Part shown: one piece after another, positions 51,920 to 61,599 of the stretch
How the letters are laid out: every line of letters begins with the position of its first letter
How positions within the stretch are numbered: position 1 is the first letter of the stretch
From: JACMQX01 sp040385105
GTDB lineage: Bacteria; Pseudomonadota; Gammaproteobacteria; Burkholderiales; Burkholderiaceae_C
DNA: 64,000 bases
Assembly (NCBI GenBank): GCA_040385105.1
Contig: JAZKHY010000004.1
Location: 273,419-337,418 of the forward strand
Direction of reading: 5' to 3'
Translations under genes and position numbers: made by a program
The notes under the pieces: model-generated
What the model saw: the letters and a program-made list of their open reading frames with translations, nothing else
What the model was told of the DNA's origin: nothing
Database searches by the model: none

Positions 51920-52561
51920 ATGAAGATCACACACCTCTCCGACCTCCAGGGCATCAAGGACAAGCTTGCGGCCCAGGAAGCCCTGCGCGCCGCAGCGGAG
52001 GCGGCGCGCAAGGCGGCAGCCGCCCGGGCGAAGGCCGAGGCCGAGCTGTTCTCGCGCGCGGCCGGCAAGGTGCAGCCGCTGCCGGACAAGCGGCGCGCGC
52101 AGCTGGAGAAGGCCCTGCCCGCGCCGATACCGGTGCAAAAGCAGCTGGACGAGCAGGCCGTGCTGCTGGAGGCCATCAGCGACGACCTCGATGTGGCCAC
52201 CCTGCTGGACACCGACGATGCCCTGAGCTTCAGGCGCCCCGGCATCGGCGCCGACGTGACGCGCAAGCTGCGCAAGGGCGAGTGGACCATCCAGCGCCAG
52301 GTGGACCTGCACGGCCTGCGCCGTGAGGAAGCGCGCGAGGCGCTGGCGGCTTTCATCCGCGACTGCGTCAAGGCCGGCCTGCGCTGCGTGCGGGTGGTCC
52401 ACGGCAAGGGGCTTGGCTCACCGGGCAAGGAGCCGGTGCTCAAGGCCAAGGTCCAGGGCTGGCTGATCCAGAAGAACGAAGTGCTGGCCTTTGTGCAGGC
52501 CAAACCCACGCAGGGCGGCGCCGGGGCGCTGGTGGTGCTGCTGCGGCCTGCGGGGCCCTGA
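51920..52561 (+). CDS. Smr-domain DNA nuclease-like protein
   Basis: The ATG at 51920 starts a protein with a charged Ala-rich helix and a C-terminal Smr domain: QVDLHGLRREEAREAL, VVHGKGLGSPG and the following LKAKVQGWL. Smr domains nick branched DNA. 213 aa is normal for the stand-alone form. Confidence 0.92.
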   Translation: MKITHLSDLQGIKDKLAAQEALRAAAEAARKAAAARAKAEAELFSRAAGKVQPLPDKRRAQLEKALPAPIPVQKQLDEQAVLLEAISDDLDVATLLDTDDALSFRRPGIGADVTRKLRKGEWTIQRQVDLHGLRREEAREALAAFIRDCVKAGLRCVRVVHGKGLGSPGKEPVLKAKVQGWLIQKNEVLAFVQAKPTQGGAGALVVLLRPAGP

Positions 52562-52569
52562 GGGCCCCG

Positions 52570-52974
52570 TCAGCCGTTGAGGTTCCGCATCCAGTCGGCT
52601 GTCTGGAAGAACGATTCGTTCAACCGCTTGCGCAGGTCTTCAGGCACGCCCGTCTCTCCCATCGCCTGGTTCATGCAGGCCAGCCACTGGTCGCGCTCCC
52701 TGATGCCGATGGAAAACGGCATGTGCCGCATGCGCAGGCGCGGGTGGCCGAACTTTTCGGTGTACAGCTGCGGTCCGCCCATCCAGCCGGTGAGAAACCA
52801 GTACAGGCGCTGGCGCGCATTGGCCAGGTCGCTGCCATGGGCGGCGCGCAGGGCCTGGTAGGCGGGTTCGAGGTCCATCAGGTCGTAGAAGCGCTCGACC
52901 ATGGCCTTGATTTTTTCCTCGCCGCCGATCCATTCAAACGGCGTGCCGGCGGGAGGCTTTTCCTGTATTTGCAT
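52570..52974 (-). CDS. Truncated haemoglobin, group II
   Basis: The chosen start at 52974 gives 134 aa. FYDLMDLEPAYQALRAAHG and the following MRHMPFSIGIRERDQWLACM with the proximal His/Trp pattern mark a group II truncated globin. Group II members handle O2 or NO. Confidence 0.9.
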   Translation of the reverse strand: MQIQEKPPAGTPFEWIGGEEKIKAMVERFYDLMDLEPAYQALRAAHGSDLANARQRLYWFLTGWMGGPQLYTEKFGHPRLRMRHMPFSIGIRERDQWLACMNQAMGETGVPEDLRKRLNESFFQTADWMRNLNG

Positions 52975-53039
52975 GGACTGATTATCCTGCGCACCGACAT
53001 GCCGCACACATGCCGCACGGAATCCGTCACCGCCATTGA

Positions 53040-55571
53040 CTATTGGGGCGCCTGCCTGAGCGTCTCAACCACCGGCCTGCGCAGCACTTCACGCAGCCCC
53101 CACCACCCTGCCGCCAGCGCCAGCACGGCGCCTGCCACGGCGCCAACCAGCGGCACCCACAGCTGCACCGTCCATTCAAACTCGAACGCATACTTCGCCA
53201 GCGCCCATCCCACCACGGCGGCCACCATGCTGGCGAGGAAGCCAGCCAGCATGCCCACACCCGCGAGTTCGGCACGCTGCACCTGGCGCAACAGGCTGGC
53301 CCGCGCGCCCACCGCACGCATGATGGCAAACTCGCGCGCCCGCTCCTCGCGCGTGGCCGTCACGGCGGCGAACAGCACCACCAGGCCCGCCGCCAGCGTG
53401 AAGCCGAACAGGAACTCCACCGCGCGGATCACCTTGTCCAGCACGCCCTGCACCTGGTTGATGGTGCTGGTCATGTCCACGTCGGTGATGTTCGGGAAGG
53501 CGCGCACCAGGGCATTGTCAAAGCCCTTTTCAGCCGGCGCCCTGAACGCCGTCATGTAGGTCACCGGCACGTCGGCCAGCCTGCTGACCGGGTAGATGAC
53601 GAAGAAGTTGGCCCGCATCGAGCCCCAGTCCACCTTGCGCAGCGAGGTGACCTTCGATTCGGTCTGCATGCCGCCGATGTCAAAGCGCAGGGTGTCGCCC
53701 ATCTTCAGGCGCAGGGTTTCGGCAATGCCTGATTCCACGCTGATGGCGCCCTGCTCCTCGTCCGTCCACTTGCCGGCCACCACCTCGTTGTGCGGCGGCT
53801 TCGCGGCGCTGTTGGACAGGTTGAACTCGCGGTCCACCAGCCGCTTGGCGCGGTCGTCGGTGTAGTCGTCGGGCGACACGGCGCGGCCGTTCACGCTGAC
53901 CAGGCGGCCGCGGATCATCGGGTACCAGTCGTACTTGCGCACGCCGCCATCTTGCAGCGCCTTGCGGAATGCATCGCCCTGCTCCGGCATGATGTTGATG
54001 ACAAAGCGGTTGGGCGCATCGGGTGGCGTGGCCTTGCGCCAGCTGTTGACCAGGTCGGTGCGCAGCAGCACCAGCAGCACCAGTGCCAGCAGGCCGACAG
54101 CCAGCGCGCTGACCTGCACCACGGTGTAGGCGGGCCTGGCGGAGATCTGCCGCGTGGCCAGCACCAGCCAGCGCGGCGCGGTGGATTCATTGACACTCCT
54201 GCGCAGCAGCTTGATGGCCAGCCAGCTCAGGCCGGCAAACAGCAGCACCGCGCCGCCGAAGCCGCCGACGGCAATCGCGCCCAGCAGCAGGTCACTGCTG
54301 GCGGCCAGCAGCAGCGCCGCAAAGCCCGCCACGCCAATGGCCAGCACTGCAAGCGACGCCGGCTTCAGGTTGCCGACATCGCGGCGGATCACCCGCAGCG
54401 GCGGCACCTGCGCCAGCTGCATCACCGGCGGCATGCCAAAGGCAAACAGCAGCGTGAGGCCCATGCCCAGGCCGAATGCCACCGGCCACAGGCTCGCGGC
54501 GGGCAAGGCGGTCTCCACCAGCCCGGCCAGCAGCAGCACGAACACATAGTGCACCGCATAGCCGATGGCCACGCCCAGCGCGCTGGCAAACAGGCCGATC
54601 AGCGCGAACTCGAAGGCATAGCTGACCGAGATGGTGCGCTGGCTCTGGCCCAGCACCCGCAGCATGGCCGAGGAGTCCAGGTGGTTGGCGGCAAATCCGC
54701 GAGCGGCCAGCGCCACGGCCACGGCGCTCAGCAGCGCAGCCAGCAGCGCAACAAGGTTGAGGAATTTCTCGGCCCGGTCCATGGTCTGGCGCATCTCGGG
54801 GCGGCCGCCTTCCAGCGACTCCACCCGCACACCGCGCACCTCGGGCTTCTTGACTTCATCGGCCGCCCATTTCACATAGCGGGCCACCTGCGCATCGGGC
54901 CCGGCCACGGCAAAGCGCCAGTTCAGGCGGCTGGCGGGCTGGATCAGTTTGGTGGCGGCCACATCCGCCTGGTTGATCATCACCCGCGGCGCGAAATTCA
55001 TGAAGCCGCCACCGCGGTCAGGCTCCACCACGATGATGCGGGCGATGCGCAGCTGCGCGTCCCCCAGCAGCAGCGTGTCGCCCATCTTGAGGTCCAGCAC
55101 GTCCAGCAGCGGCGCATCCACCCAGGCCTCGCCGGCAGCCGGCACATCGCGCGTGTTGCTGCCGGGCATGTCCGGTTGGGGCGCCACCTTGAGGTTGCCG
55201 CGCAGCGGGTAGCCGGTGTCCACCACCTTGAGCGCCACCAGCTTGGACGCGCCGCCCTGCGCATCGGGGGCGCGGCCCATGGTGGGAAAGCCGAGCGTGC
55301 TGGCGCTTTGCAGGCCCAGCCTGCGCGCTTCGTCCAGGAAGGCCTTCGGCGTAGGGTTGTCGCTGGCAATGACGGCATCGCCGCCCAGCAGCTGCCGCGC
55401 ATCGCGCTGCAGGCCGCCCTTCAGCCGGTCGGCAAAAAACCCCACGGCGGTCAGCGCCGCAACGGCCAGCGTGACCGCCACGATCAGCAGCTTGAGCTCG
55501 CCGGCCCGCAGGTCGCGCCAGAGCGTGCGCCAGCCCAGGCGCAGGGCGGATGGCAAGGCAGAAGTAGTCAT
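53040..55571 (-). CDS. ABC transporter permease with two FtsX regions (YbbP-like)
   Basis: 843 aa with about ten hydrophobic helices, an N-terminal anchor, a large periplasmic domain and two FtsX-type four-helix units (VSYAFEFALIGLFASALG; LFAAVTATREERAREFAIMR). It would work with an ATPase and is typically involved in lipid or lipoprotein export; no ATPase is adjacent on either side within the window. Confidence 0.88.
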   Translation of the reverse strand: MTTSALPSALRLGWRTLWRDLRAGELKLLIVAVTLAVAALTAVGFFADRLKGGLQRDARQLLGGDAVIASDNPTPKAFLDEARRLGLQSASTLGFPTMGRAPDAQGGASKLVALKVVDTGYPLRGNLKVAPQPDMPGSNTRDVPAAGEAWVDAPLLDVLDLKMGDTLLLGDAQLRIARIIVVEPDRGGGFMNFAPRVMINQADVAATKLIQPASRLNWRFAVAGPDAQVARYVKWAADEVKKPEVRGVRVESLEGGRPEMRQTMDRAEKFLNLVALLAALLSAVAVALAARGFAANHLDSSAMLRVLGQSQRTISVSYAFEFALIGLFASALGVAIGYAVHYVFVLLLAGLVETALPAASLWPVAFGLGMGLTLLFAFGMPPVMQLAQVPPLRVIRRDVGNLKPASLAVLAIGVAGFAALLLAASSDLLLGAIAVGGFGGAVLLFAGLSWLAIKLLRRSVNESTAPRWLVLATRQISARPAYTVVQVSALAVGLLALVLLVLLRTDLVNSWRKATPPDAPNRFVINIMPEQGDAFRKALQDGGVRKYDWYPMIRGRLVSVNGRAVSPDDYTDDRAKRLVDREFNLSNSAAKPPHNEVVAGKWTDEEQGAISVESGIAETLRLKMGDTLRFDIGGMQTESKVTSLRKVDWGSMRANFFVIYPVSRLADVPVTYMTAFRAPAEKGFDNALVRAFPNITDVDMTSTINQVQGVLDKVIRAVEFLFGFTLAAGLVVLFAAVTATREERAREFAIMRAVGARASLLRQVQRAELAGVGMLAGFLASMVAAVVGWALAKYAFEFEWTVQLWVPLVGAVAGAVLALAAGWWGLREVLRRPVVETLRQAPQ

Positions 55572-55619
55572 GCCCGCACCTTAACGCAAATCAGCCAGCC
55601 CCTGAAATCCGTCGGGGAA

Positions 55620-57020
55620 TCAGCCGCCGGCCAGGCGCTGCTCCAGCGCCCGGAGCACCGGCGCAATGGCCGGGCCCACGCGGATCTGCGGGTTGGAGAA
55701 ACCGTCGCTCTTGCCGGCGTCGATCTCGCGCTGTTTGATCACCGGCACAGCCTCTGCAAACGCCTTCTCGAAGGAATGCGTCTTGCGCAGCTGCTCGTCC
55801 CACATCGCGCGGCCAAAGAAGGTCAGCTCGGAAAGCCGGCCGCAGCCGTAGGAGGTGTGCGTGGCATCGGCCGCCGTCATGACCAGGGTTGAATCGCCGG
55901 CCAGCGGCTCTACCCAGCCGCCGGAGTAGCAGGCGGAAACCGCCAGCACCCGGTTTCTGATGCCCGCATCGTCCAGTGCCTTGCGCAATTCCTGCGGGGT
56001 CAACGCCGGCACCTCCAGGGGCCAGTGGCTGGCCGCCAGGCGGAAGTCGCTGGCGCCATGCGAGGTCATGTAGAGAACGAACACGTCGTTTTCAAGGTCC
56101 ATGCGCTGCGCCAGCGCGGTGATGGCGCGCGTCAGGTTCAGCGGCGTGGCCCACAGGTGGGTACGCGCAGTGGCCGCATGATTGACCAGGTGGATGACGC
56201 GGCCCTTCGCATCGAAGCGCTCGCCCAGCACCTGCACTGCCAGCGTGCTTTCGCGCAGGAATACGTCTTCACCCGCATAGGGCGCGAACACCAGCCCATA
56301 GACATTGCCCACGCCCGGCCTTCCAGGCGCGATGGCATCGACCTTCTGCTGCCAGAGCGACTGCTGGGCTTCAAAGACTTCCTGCGACAACTGCAGGCGC
56401 GGAACGTCGGCCACCGGCGATTCATCAGCCGTCCACCAGCGGTCCGGGAACTGCCAGGCCGTCACCGAAATAATCGAGGCGAGCCCCATGAACAGCACGG
56501 CCAGGCGCTGCTTCGATGCACCAAGATGCCATGCCAGGCCCAGGCCAATGGCGATGAACCAGCCCATCAACAGGAGGTAGGTGCCCCAGGCCAGCCAGGG
56601 CTGGCTTGCAAAGGCCTGCGGCAGCACCTCATGAACCTGCGCGATGGACAGGCCCTGGGACACGAGCTCGACCGGCAGGACGGCCGCAAACCAGAGCGTG
56701 AACCATGCGGCGACGGGCATGGCCGCCTCCTCCAGCCGGGGCTCACCCTCCGGTGCCGGTGCAGCCTTTGGCGGCATCAGGGCCCACCAGACCAGCAGCA
56801 CCATGGCCGCCGTGCCCCACCAGGACAACAGCCAGGCTCGCAGATCAAAGCTGGCGGCACCCGGGACCTCAAGCCGCGCAGCGCCGGCGACCAGCAGCGA
56901 ACTTGCGGCAGCGATGCCAAGCAGTTGCCATGGCGCGGGCGAATGCCCCGCAATGCGCGGCCGCATGAAGAAGCCTGCGCGCAGGCCCTCGCGGAACCAC
57001 TGGAGAACCGTCAGGCGCAT
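55620..57020 (-). CDS. C13-like (caspase-fold) peptidase with membrane N-terminus
   Basis: The start at 57020 (MRLTVLQWFREG) fits better than the earlier ATG. Five or so hydrophobic segments precede a soluble domain with YMTSHGAS (His321) and AVSACYSGGW (Cys364), the dyad of C13/legumain-like peptidases. It would act at the membrane, in GPI-like or other processing. This combination is known in some betaproteobacteria. Confidence 0.85.
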   Translation of the reverse strand: MRLTVLQWFREGLRAGFFMRPRIAGHSPAPWQLLGIAAASSLLVAGAARLEVPGAASFDLRAWLLSWWGTAAMVLLVWWALMPPKAAPAPEGEPRLEEAAMPVAAWFTLWFAAVLPVELVSQGLSIAQVHEVLPQAFASQPWLAWGTYLLLMGWFIAIGLGLAWHLGASKQRLAVLFMGLASIISVTAWQFPDRWWTADESPVADVPRLQLSQEVFEAQQSLWQQKVDAIAPGRPGVGNVYGLVFAPYAGEDVFLRESTLAVQVLGERFDAKGRVIHLVNHAATARTHLWATPLNLTRAITALAQRMDLENDVFVLYMTSHGASDFRLAASHWPLEVPALTPQELRKALDDAGIRNRVLAVSACYSGGWVEPLAGDSTLVMTAADATHTSYGCGRLSELTFFGRAMWDEQLRKTHSFEKAFAEAVPVIKQREIDAGKSDGFSNPQIRVGPAIAPVLRALEQRLAGG

Positions 57021-57027
57021 CAGCCCC

Positions 57028-57900
57028 TCACGCCACGGCACGCAGCTTCGCGCCCGCCAGTTCAGGCTGCAGCGTCAGCCGGTGGGCCGCCGAATAGCAG
57101 ATGAAGTGCTTGTTGGTCGCACGGCCGATCGCGCACAGGCCCAGGCGCTGCGCGACCTCGTGGCCCATCTGGGTGATGCCGCTGCGCGAGATGACGATGG
57201 GCACGTCCATCTGCGCCGACTTGATGACCATCTCGCTCGTGAGGCGGCCGGTGGTGTAGAACACCTTGCCGGCATCCGGCGCAGCAGCGTCAGCCGGGGG
57301 CGCATGGGCTGCATCAGGCTGCATCCACATCCAGCCCGCAATGGTGTCGATGGCATTGTGGCGGCCCACGTCTTCGACGAACACCAGCAGTTCCTCCGCG
57401 CGAAACAGCGCGCAGCCGTGTACCGACCCCGCCGACTTGTAGGTGCTCTCCTTGAGCCGGATCGCATTGACGATGCCGTACAGCTGCGCCTGCGTCAGCG
57501 TGGCCTCCGGCAACTTCAGCGTGTCGAGTTCGTCCATCATGTCGCCGAACACGCTGCCCTGGCCGCAGCCGGTGGTCACGACGCGCCTTGCGGTTTTTTC
57601 CTCGATGTGATCGATGCCCGCACGGGTCTTGACCGCTGCCGCGCCGACGTCCCAGTCCACGGTGATGGACTCCACCTCCTCCACCGAGCGGACCAGCCGC
57701 TGGTTGCGCAGGTAGCCCAGCACCAGCAGCTCCGGGTGCGCGCCCAGCGTCATCAGCGTGACCAGCTCGCGCTTGTCCACATACACGGTGAGCGCCCGCT
57801 CTGCGGGAATCGAAATGCTTTCCCGGTCTCCATGCTCGTTGACCACCTCGATCTCGCGGGTCAGCGGGGCATGGGCCCGGGTCAGGTGGGGTAGTTGCAT
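57028..57900 (-). CDS. fdhD: Formate dehydrogenase accessory sulphurtransferase
   Basis: TTGCGQGSVFG is the cysteine-containing loop, with the usual CxxC reduced to a single Cys here. The preceding VDWDVGAAAVKTRAGIDHIEE and the ending AHRLTLQPE are FdhD-like. It passes sulphur to the molybdenum cofactor for formate dehydrogenase. It is separated from the fdh genes by an ECF sigma pair. Confidence 0.92.
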   Translation of the reverse strand: MQLPHLTRAHAPLTREIEVVNEHGDRESISIPAERALTVYVDKRELVTLMTLGAHPELLVLGYLRNQRLVRSVEEVESITVDWDVGAAAVKTRAGIDHIEEKTARRVVTTGCGQGSVFGDMMDELDTLKLPEATLTQAQLYGIVNAIRLKESTYKSAGSVHGCALFRAEELLVFVEDVGRHNAIDTIAGWMWMQPDAAHAPPADAAAPDAGKVFYTTGRLTSEMVIKSAQMDVPIVISRSGITQMGHEVAQRLGLCAIGRATNKHFICYSAAHRLTLQPELAGAKLRAVA

Positions 57901-57952
57901 GGGACGGAGACTACAACAAAAACCTGTCCGGATCGCTGCTTGCGGGCTTTGT

Positions 57953-59182
57953 TCACTGCCTGGCTTTCAGCGCGGAGCGCTGCAACTCAAGGTAGGCCTT
58001 GATGCTTTGGCCTGTGGACAGGCCGATGGCGGTGCGCAAGGCTGCATCAGACTCCTCGTTGCGGCTCAGTAGCCCCAGCAGGTAGCCGCGCGCCACCCAC
58101 CACGGCTGGAACGTATTCATCTGGCCGGCGTCCATGCTGTCCAGCTCGGCCAGCCCGGCTGCAATATCACCGGCCTCAGCCATGGCCACGGCACCGGCAA
58201 CGCGCGAGCCGGACGTGGGAAAGTGCTGGTTGATCTGCGCATACAGGTTCGCAATGCCACCCCAGGGCGTATTGCCTGTGAACAGGCGGTGGCAGTGGGC
58301 GGACTGGATGGCCGCTTCGAGCTGGAAGGGCCCGGGTTGCCGGAGCCCGGCCGCGCGCCAGAGTACCTGGTCAGCCCGTACGATGGCTTCGCGGTCCCAC
58401 TTGCGCATGTCATGCAAGCGCAGCGGAACGAAACTGCCGTCGTCGCCCGTGCTGGCCGCTGCGCGCGCACGGCTGAACAGCATCAGCGCCAGCAGCCCGT
58501 GCGCCTCCGCCGCATCAGGCAGCAGCGCGCACAGCAGTTCGCACAGGAACATCGCCTCCCGCTGCAGGTCGGCAATACGCTCTTCCGCGCCATCCACCGC
58601 ATCGGCGCCCAGACCGAAGGCGCCGTAGATGGACTCCAGCACGTGGTGCAGGCGCCCGGGCAGCTCGCGCGGTTCAGGCTCCTCGAAGCGCAGCCCGGTC
58701 CCCTTGATTTTCTGCTTGGCCCGCACCAGCCGTTGCGCCAGCGCGGCGGGCGACATCAGCATGGCCGGCGCAATCTCCGCCACCTGCAGGCCGAGTACCG
58801 TCTGCAGCATGAGCGGCGTGCGCAACTTTTCGTCAATGGCCGGATGGGCGCAGACAAACATCAGCTTCAGCCGCGCGTCCGGAATACCAGGTGCCTCCGC
58901 GGCCAGTTCGTCCTGTGCCAGCAGCACCGTCACGGCAGGGTCAAGGCGCATCCGGTCATGCCGGGCCACCTGGAGGAGCTGGCGCCTGGCCACGGTCAGC
59001 AGCCAGGCATCGGGCGACTGCGGAACGCCTTCCACGGGCCAGACCTCCAGCGCCTTGAGCAAGGCGTCCGACAGCGCGTCCTCGGCCGCAGCGATGTCAC
59101 GCCATTGCCAGGCCAGCCATGACACCAGCCGGCCAAATGACTCGCGGGCGGCGCGCGCGGCGGCAACGCCTGCATCCTCCAA
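57953..59182 (-). CDS. ECF sigma factor with C-terminal DUF6596 (ECF42-like)
   Basis: The N-terminal part has region 2 (WRDIAAAEDALSDALLKALE) and region 4 (QTVLGLQVAEIAPAM). The long C-terminal extension (VLWRAAGLRQPGPFQLEAAI) is the DUF6596 helical-repeat module. ECF42 sigmas usually control an adjacent DGPF/YCII gene, present here 11 bp upstream in the transcript. Confidence 0.92.
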   Translation of the reverse strand: MEDAGVAAARAARESFGRLVSWLAWQWRDIAAAEDALSDALLKALEVWPVEGVPQSPDAWLLTVARRQLLQVARHDRMRLDPAVTVLLAQDELAAEAPGIPDARLKLMFVCAHPAIDEKLRTPLMLQTVLGLQVAEIAPAMLMSPAALAQRLVRAKQKIKGTGLRFEEPEPRELPGRLHHVLESIYGAFGLGADAVDGAEERIADLQREAMFLCELLCALLPDAAEAHGLLALMLFSRARAAASTGDDGSFVPLRLHDMRKWDREAIVRADQVLWRAAGLRQPGPFQLEAAIQSAHCHRLFTGNTPWGGIANLYAQINQHFPTSGSRVAGAVAMAEAGDIAAGLAELDSMDAGQMNTFQPWWVARGYLLGLLSRNEESDAALRTAIGLSTGQSIKAYLELQRSALKARQ

Positions 59183-59193
59183 GACCTGCCCCT

Positions 59194-59556
59194 TCAGTTG
59201 GCAGCCGGCGGCTTCATCACCGGCCGCACTTCAGTGGTGCCCGCGCCTGCATTGGGACTGCGCGCGGCCCACTCCAGCGCCTCATCCAGGCCCGGCACCT
59301 CAACAATGAAATAGCCGCCCAGATGCTCCTTGGTGTCGGCATACGGGCCGTCATGGATAAGCCGCTTGCCGTCGCGCATCTGCACGCGAGTGGCGGTGTG
59401 CGGCTCCTGCAGGCCGTTGCCGCTGACGATGATGCCGGCCTGCCCCATCGCGCCGATGTAGGCATTCCAGGCACCCCAATAGCCAGGCGAGGCTTCAGGG
59501 TCGGTGCGCTTGGCCAGTTCGCTGGCGGGCTCGTGGTACATGAGCATGAATTGCAT
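59194..59556 (-). CDS. YCII/DGPF-domain protein
   Basis: MQFMLMYHEPASELAK and DGPYADTKEHLGGYFIVEV mark the DGPF family, normally co-encoded with ECF42 sigma factors. It may sense or alter a small molecule that controls the sigma. Likely co-transcribed. Confidence 0.92.
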   Translation of the reverse strand: MQFMLMYHEPASELAKRTDPEASPGYWGAWNAYIGAMGQAGIIVSGNGLQEPHTATRVQMRDGKRLIHDGPYADTKEHLGGYFIVEVPGLDEALEWAARSPNAGAGTTEVRPVMKPPAAN

Positions 59557-59729
59557 GGTTTTCTCCGTCTGTCTTGAAGCGAGCCCTTGGCAAAATGGCC
59601 TGGCTCACCTTGCTGATGCGCGGCAAGGCATCCAATCGACAGATTCTTCAGAAAAACCCGCAGCTTCGCAAATTCAGGGGGGCCCGGAGCGCCCTGCCCA
59701 CCTGATCCCGAAGCAACGCCAGCGTGAGA

Positions 59730-60131
59730 TCAGGACTTCTTGGCGGGGGCAGCGGCAGCAGCCGGAGCCGCAGCGGCCGGCGTCTTGGTGCTTGGCGGGC
59801 TGGAGGCCGTGCCCGGAGGCGAATGCGCGCCGGCTGCCTCGATGGGCTTCTGCTCGGGCGGCGTGTAGGCAAACGGGCCCGGGTCGGCGCAGGCAGGCGC
59901 GGCTGTGGGCGGCTTGGTGTCCTTGCCGGCGGCCTTGGCCGACTTGAAGTAGGCAGCCGCCACCTTGTCCTGCGACTTGCACAGCAGGAAGGCATCAACC
60001 TTGCCGGTCCAGCCGGCCTTGGCCGCGGCCTCGGCGGCCTTGGCCTTGGCTTCGTCGCTCACCGGCGGGAGTTTGGCAGATGCCACGCCGCAAAGGGCGG
60101 CGAGCATGCCGGCAATCAGGAACTTGTTCAT
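59730..60131 (-). CDS. Small exported Ala/Pro/Lys-rich protein, 133 aa
   Basis: The ATG at 60131 has AAGAGG at a good distance. A signal peptide (MNKFLIAGMLAALCGVASA) is followed by helical KLPPVSDEAKAKAAEAAAK and a Pro/Ala-rich tail. It is placed after the fdh cytochrome gene with 16 bp between; function unknown. Confidence 0.7.
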   Translation of the reverse strand: MNKFLIAGMLAALCGVASAKLPPVSDEAKAKAAEAAAKAGWTGKVDAFLLCKSQDKVAAAYFKSAKAAGKDTKPPTAAPACADPGPFAYTPPEQKPIEAAGAHSPPGTASSPPSTKTPAAAAPAAAAAPAKKS

Positions 60132-60147
60132 GGTGGTCATCCTCTTT

Positions 60148-61362
60148 TCAGACCTGCACGGTGTGGGCCGGCGCGCCGCCCGGCTGGGTGCTGCGCTGGG
60201 CCGGAATCTTGCCGCTCTTGATGTCGTCGTACCAGTACTCGTGGTGCTCCTTCGCCCACTCTTCATCCACATAGCCCTCGCGCATGGCCTTGTAGGCGCC
60301 GCGCATGCCGATCGTGCCGATGTAGATATGGCCGATGAACATGCACATCATCAGCACGGCAGCCACCGCATGGAACATGTGTGCAATCTGCATCGTGGAG
60401 CGGTCATAGAGAACGCCAGGGATGAGCTTGTCGAGCACCAGGCCCGTGCTCACCACAAAGAAGCCGAGGAACAGCACGCCACCCCAGAACACCAGCTTCT
60501 CGCCGGCATTGAAGCGGTTCGAGGGTACTTCCTTGCCCGACATGATCCCGCCGCCCTTGACCAGCCAGGTCAGGTCGCCCTTCTGCGGCCAGTTGTCGCG
60601 CAGGAAGGTGAAGAACACGACAACGAGCGACACGGCGAACAGCGGCCCTGCGAAGTTGTGCAGGTTCTTGAGCACATAGGTCAGCCAGCCGAACAGCGTG
60701 CCGCCCATGACGGGCAGCATGAAGAACTTGCCGAACGCCATGACGAGGCCGGAGATGGCCAGGGTGACAAATGCAATCGCGTTGGTCCAGTGCGCGGCGC
60801 GCTCGAACGGCGTGAAGCGTTCGATCCTGCCGCCACGGCCTTCGTTGTCCGCATGCCCGAGCTTGCCCTTGGAGAAATAGAAGATCGCAATGGCCAGCAG
60901 CACGATCAGCACCAGTGAGCCGCCGTACGGAATGATCCAGTTGTTGCGCACCTGGCGCCAGGCCTCGCCGGCCGTGGTGAGGCGCGAGCCGGGGTACTGC
61001 ACGAACGGCTGGATCAGGTTGCCGGCCTCGGGCGCCTCGGCCCGCGGCAGGCTGCTGTAGCCCGTCGCGCCTGCGCCGACGGCGCGCCACATGGGCGCGT
61101 TGTTGCCGGGCTGTACCTTGTCGCGCTCGCCATTGGTCTGGCTTGCGTACTTCGGGTCGGCGCTGGCATCAGGCTTGACCTCGAAGATGTTCTGGCTCTG
61201 GATGCCCCCTGGCGCCGCAGCGGGTGCTGCAGCGGCCGGGGCGGCCACGGCAGCGGGCGCTGCCGCCGGCGAGACCGTGCCTGAAGCCGATTGGGCCTGC
61301 GCCTGTGCAAGGCCACCGGCCGCCAGTGCCAGCAGGAGTGTTGCGCTGAGTGTCCTGAGCAT
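60148..61362 (-). CDS. Formate dehydrogenase gamma subunit (cytochrome b556)
   Basis: An exported Ala-rich N-terminal extension precedes five hydrophobic helices with haem-ligating His residues (ERAAHWTNAIAFVTLAISG; AHMFHAVAAVLMMC). It takes electrons from the FeS subunit to the quinone pool in the inner membrane. 404 aa is longer than E. coli FdnI because of the N-terminal part. Confidence 0.92.
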   Translation of the reverse strand: MLRTLSATLLLALAAGGLAQAQAQSASGTVSPAAAPAAVAAPAAAAPAAAPGGIQSQNIFEVKPDASADPKYASQTNGERDKVQPGNNAPMWRAVGAGATGYSSLPRAEAPEAGNLIQPFVQYPGSRLTTAGEAWRQVRNNWIIPYGGSLVLIVLLAIAIFYFSKGKLGHADNEGRGGRIERFTPFERAAHWTNAIAFVTLAISGLVMAFGKFFMLPVMGGTLFGWLTYVLKNLHNFAGPLFAVSLVVVFFTFLRDNWPQKGDLTWLVKGGGIMSGKEVPSNRFNAGEKLVFWGGVLFLGFFVVSTGLVLDKLIPGVLYDRSTMQIAHMFHAVAAVLMMCMFIGHIYIGTIGMRGAYKAMREGYVDEEWAKEHHEYWYDDIKSGKIPAQRSTQPGGAPAHTVQV

Positions 61363-61374
61363 GATGTGCTTCGC

Positions 61375-61599
61375 TCAGGGCGCCTTGGAGTAGTCGTTCT
61401 GGCCAGACTGGGCGCGCGTTTTCAGCTGCTGCTCCCAGCTGGTCTTGTCGCCCTGCTTCCAGCCCGGGGCGGCGTAAGCCTTGCCGGTGCCCGAGAACGG
61501 TGTTGCATCCTGCTTGACCTTGCCAAGCGTCTGCTCGCGTTCGCCGCAGGCGGCGAGCGCAAAGACGGCGCTGGCGATGAGTATGGCGCGCATCATCAT
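61375..61599 (-). CDS. Small lipoprotein in the formate dehydrogenase cluster, 74 aa
   Basis: The leader MMMRAILIASAVFALAAC ends in a lipobox (LAAC), giving a lipid-anchored Cys. The mature part is short and polar (KGWEQQLK-type). It is embedded between beta and gamma subunit genes, overlapping the former by 4 nt, so it may be an accessory subunit. Confidence 0.75.
   Translation of the reverse strand: MMMRAILIASAVFALAACGEREQTLGKVKQDATPFSGTGKAYAAPGWKQGDKTSWEQQLKTRAQSGQNDYSKAP

Noticed and set aside
53043..55892. Very long plus-strand frames over the ABC permease and other host genes
   Set aside because: High-GC codon bias leaves open shadow frames; composition is His/Arg/Gln-rich without domains, and the minus-strand proteins are clearly real.
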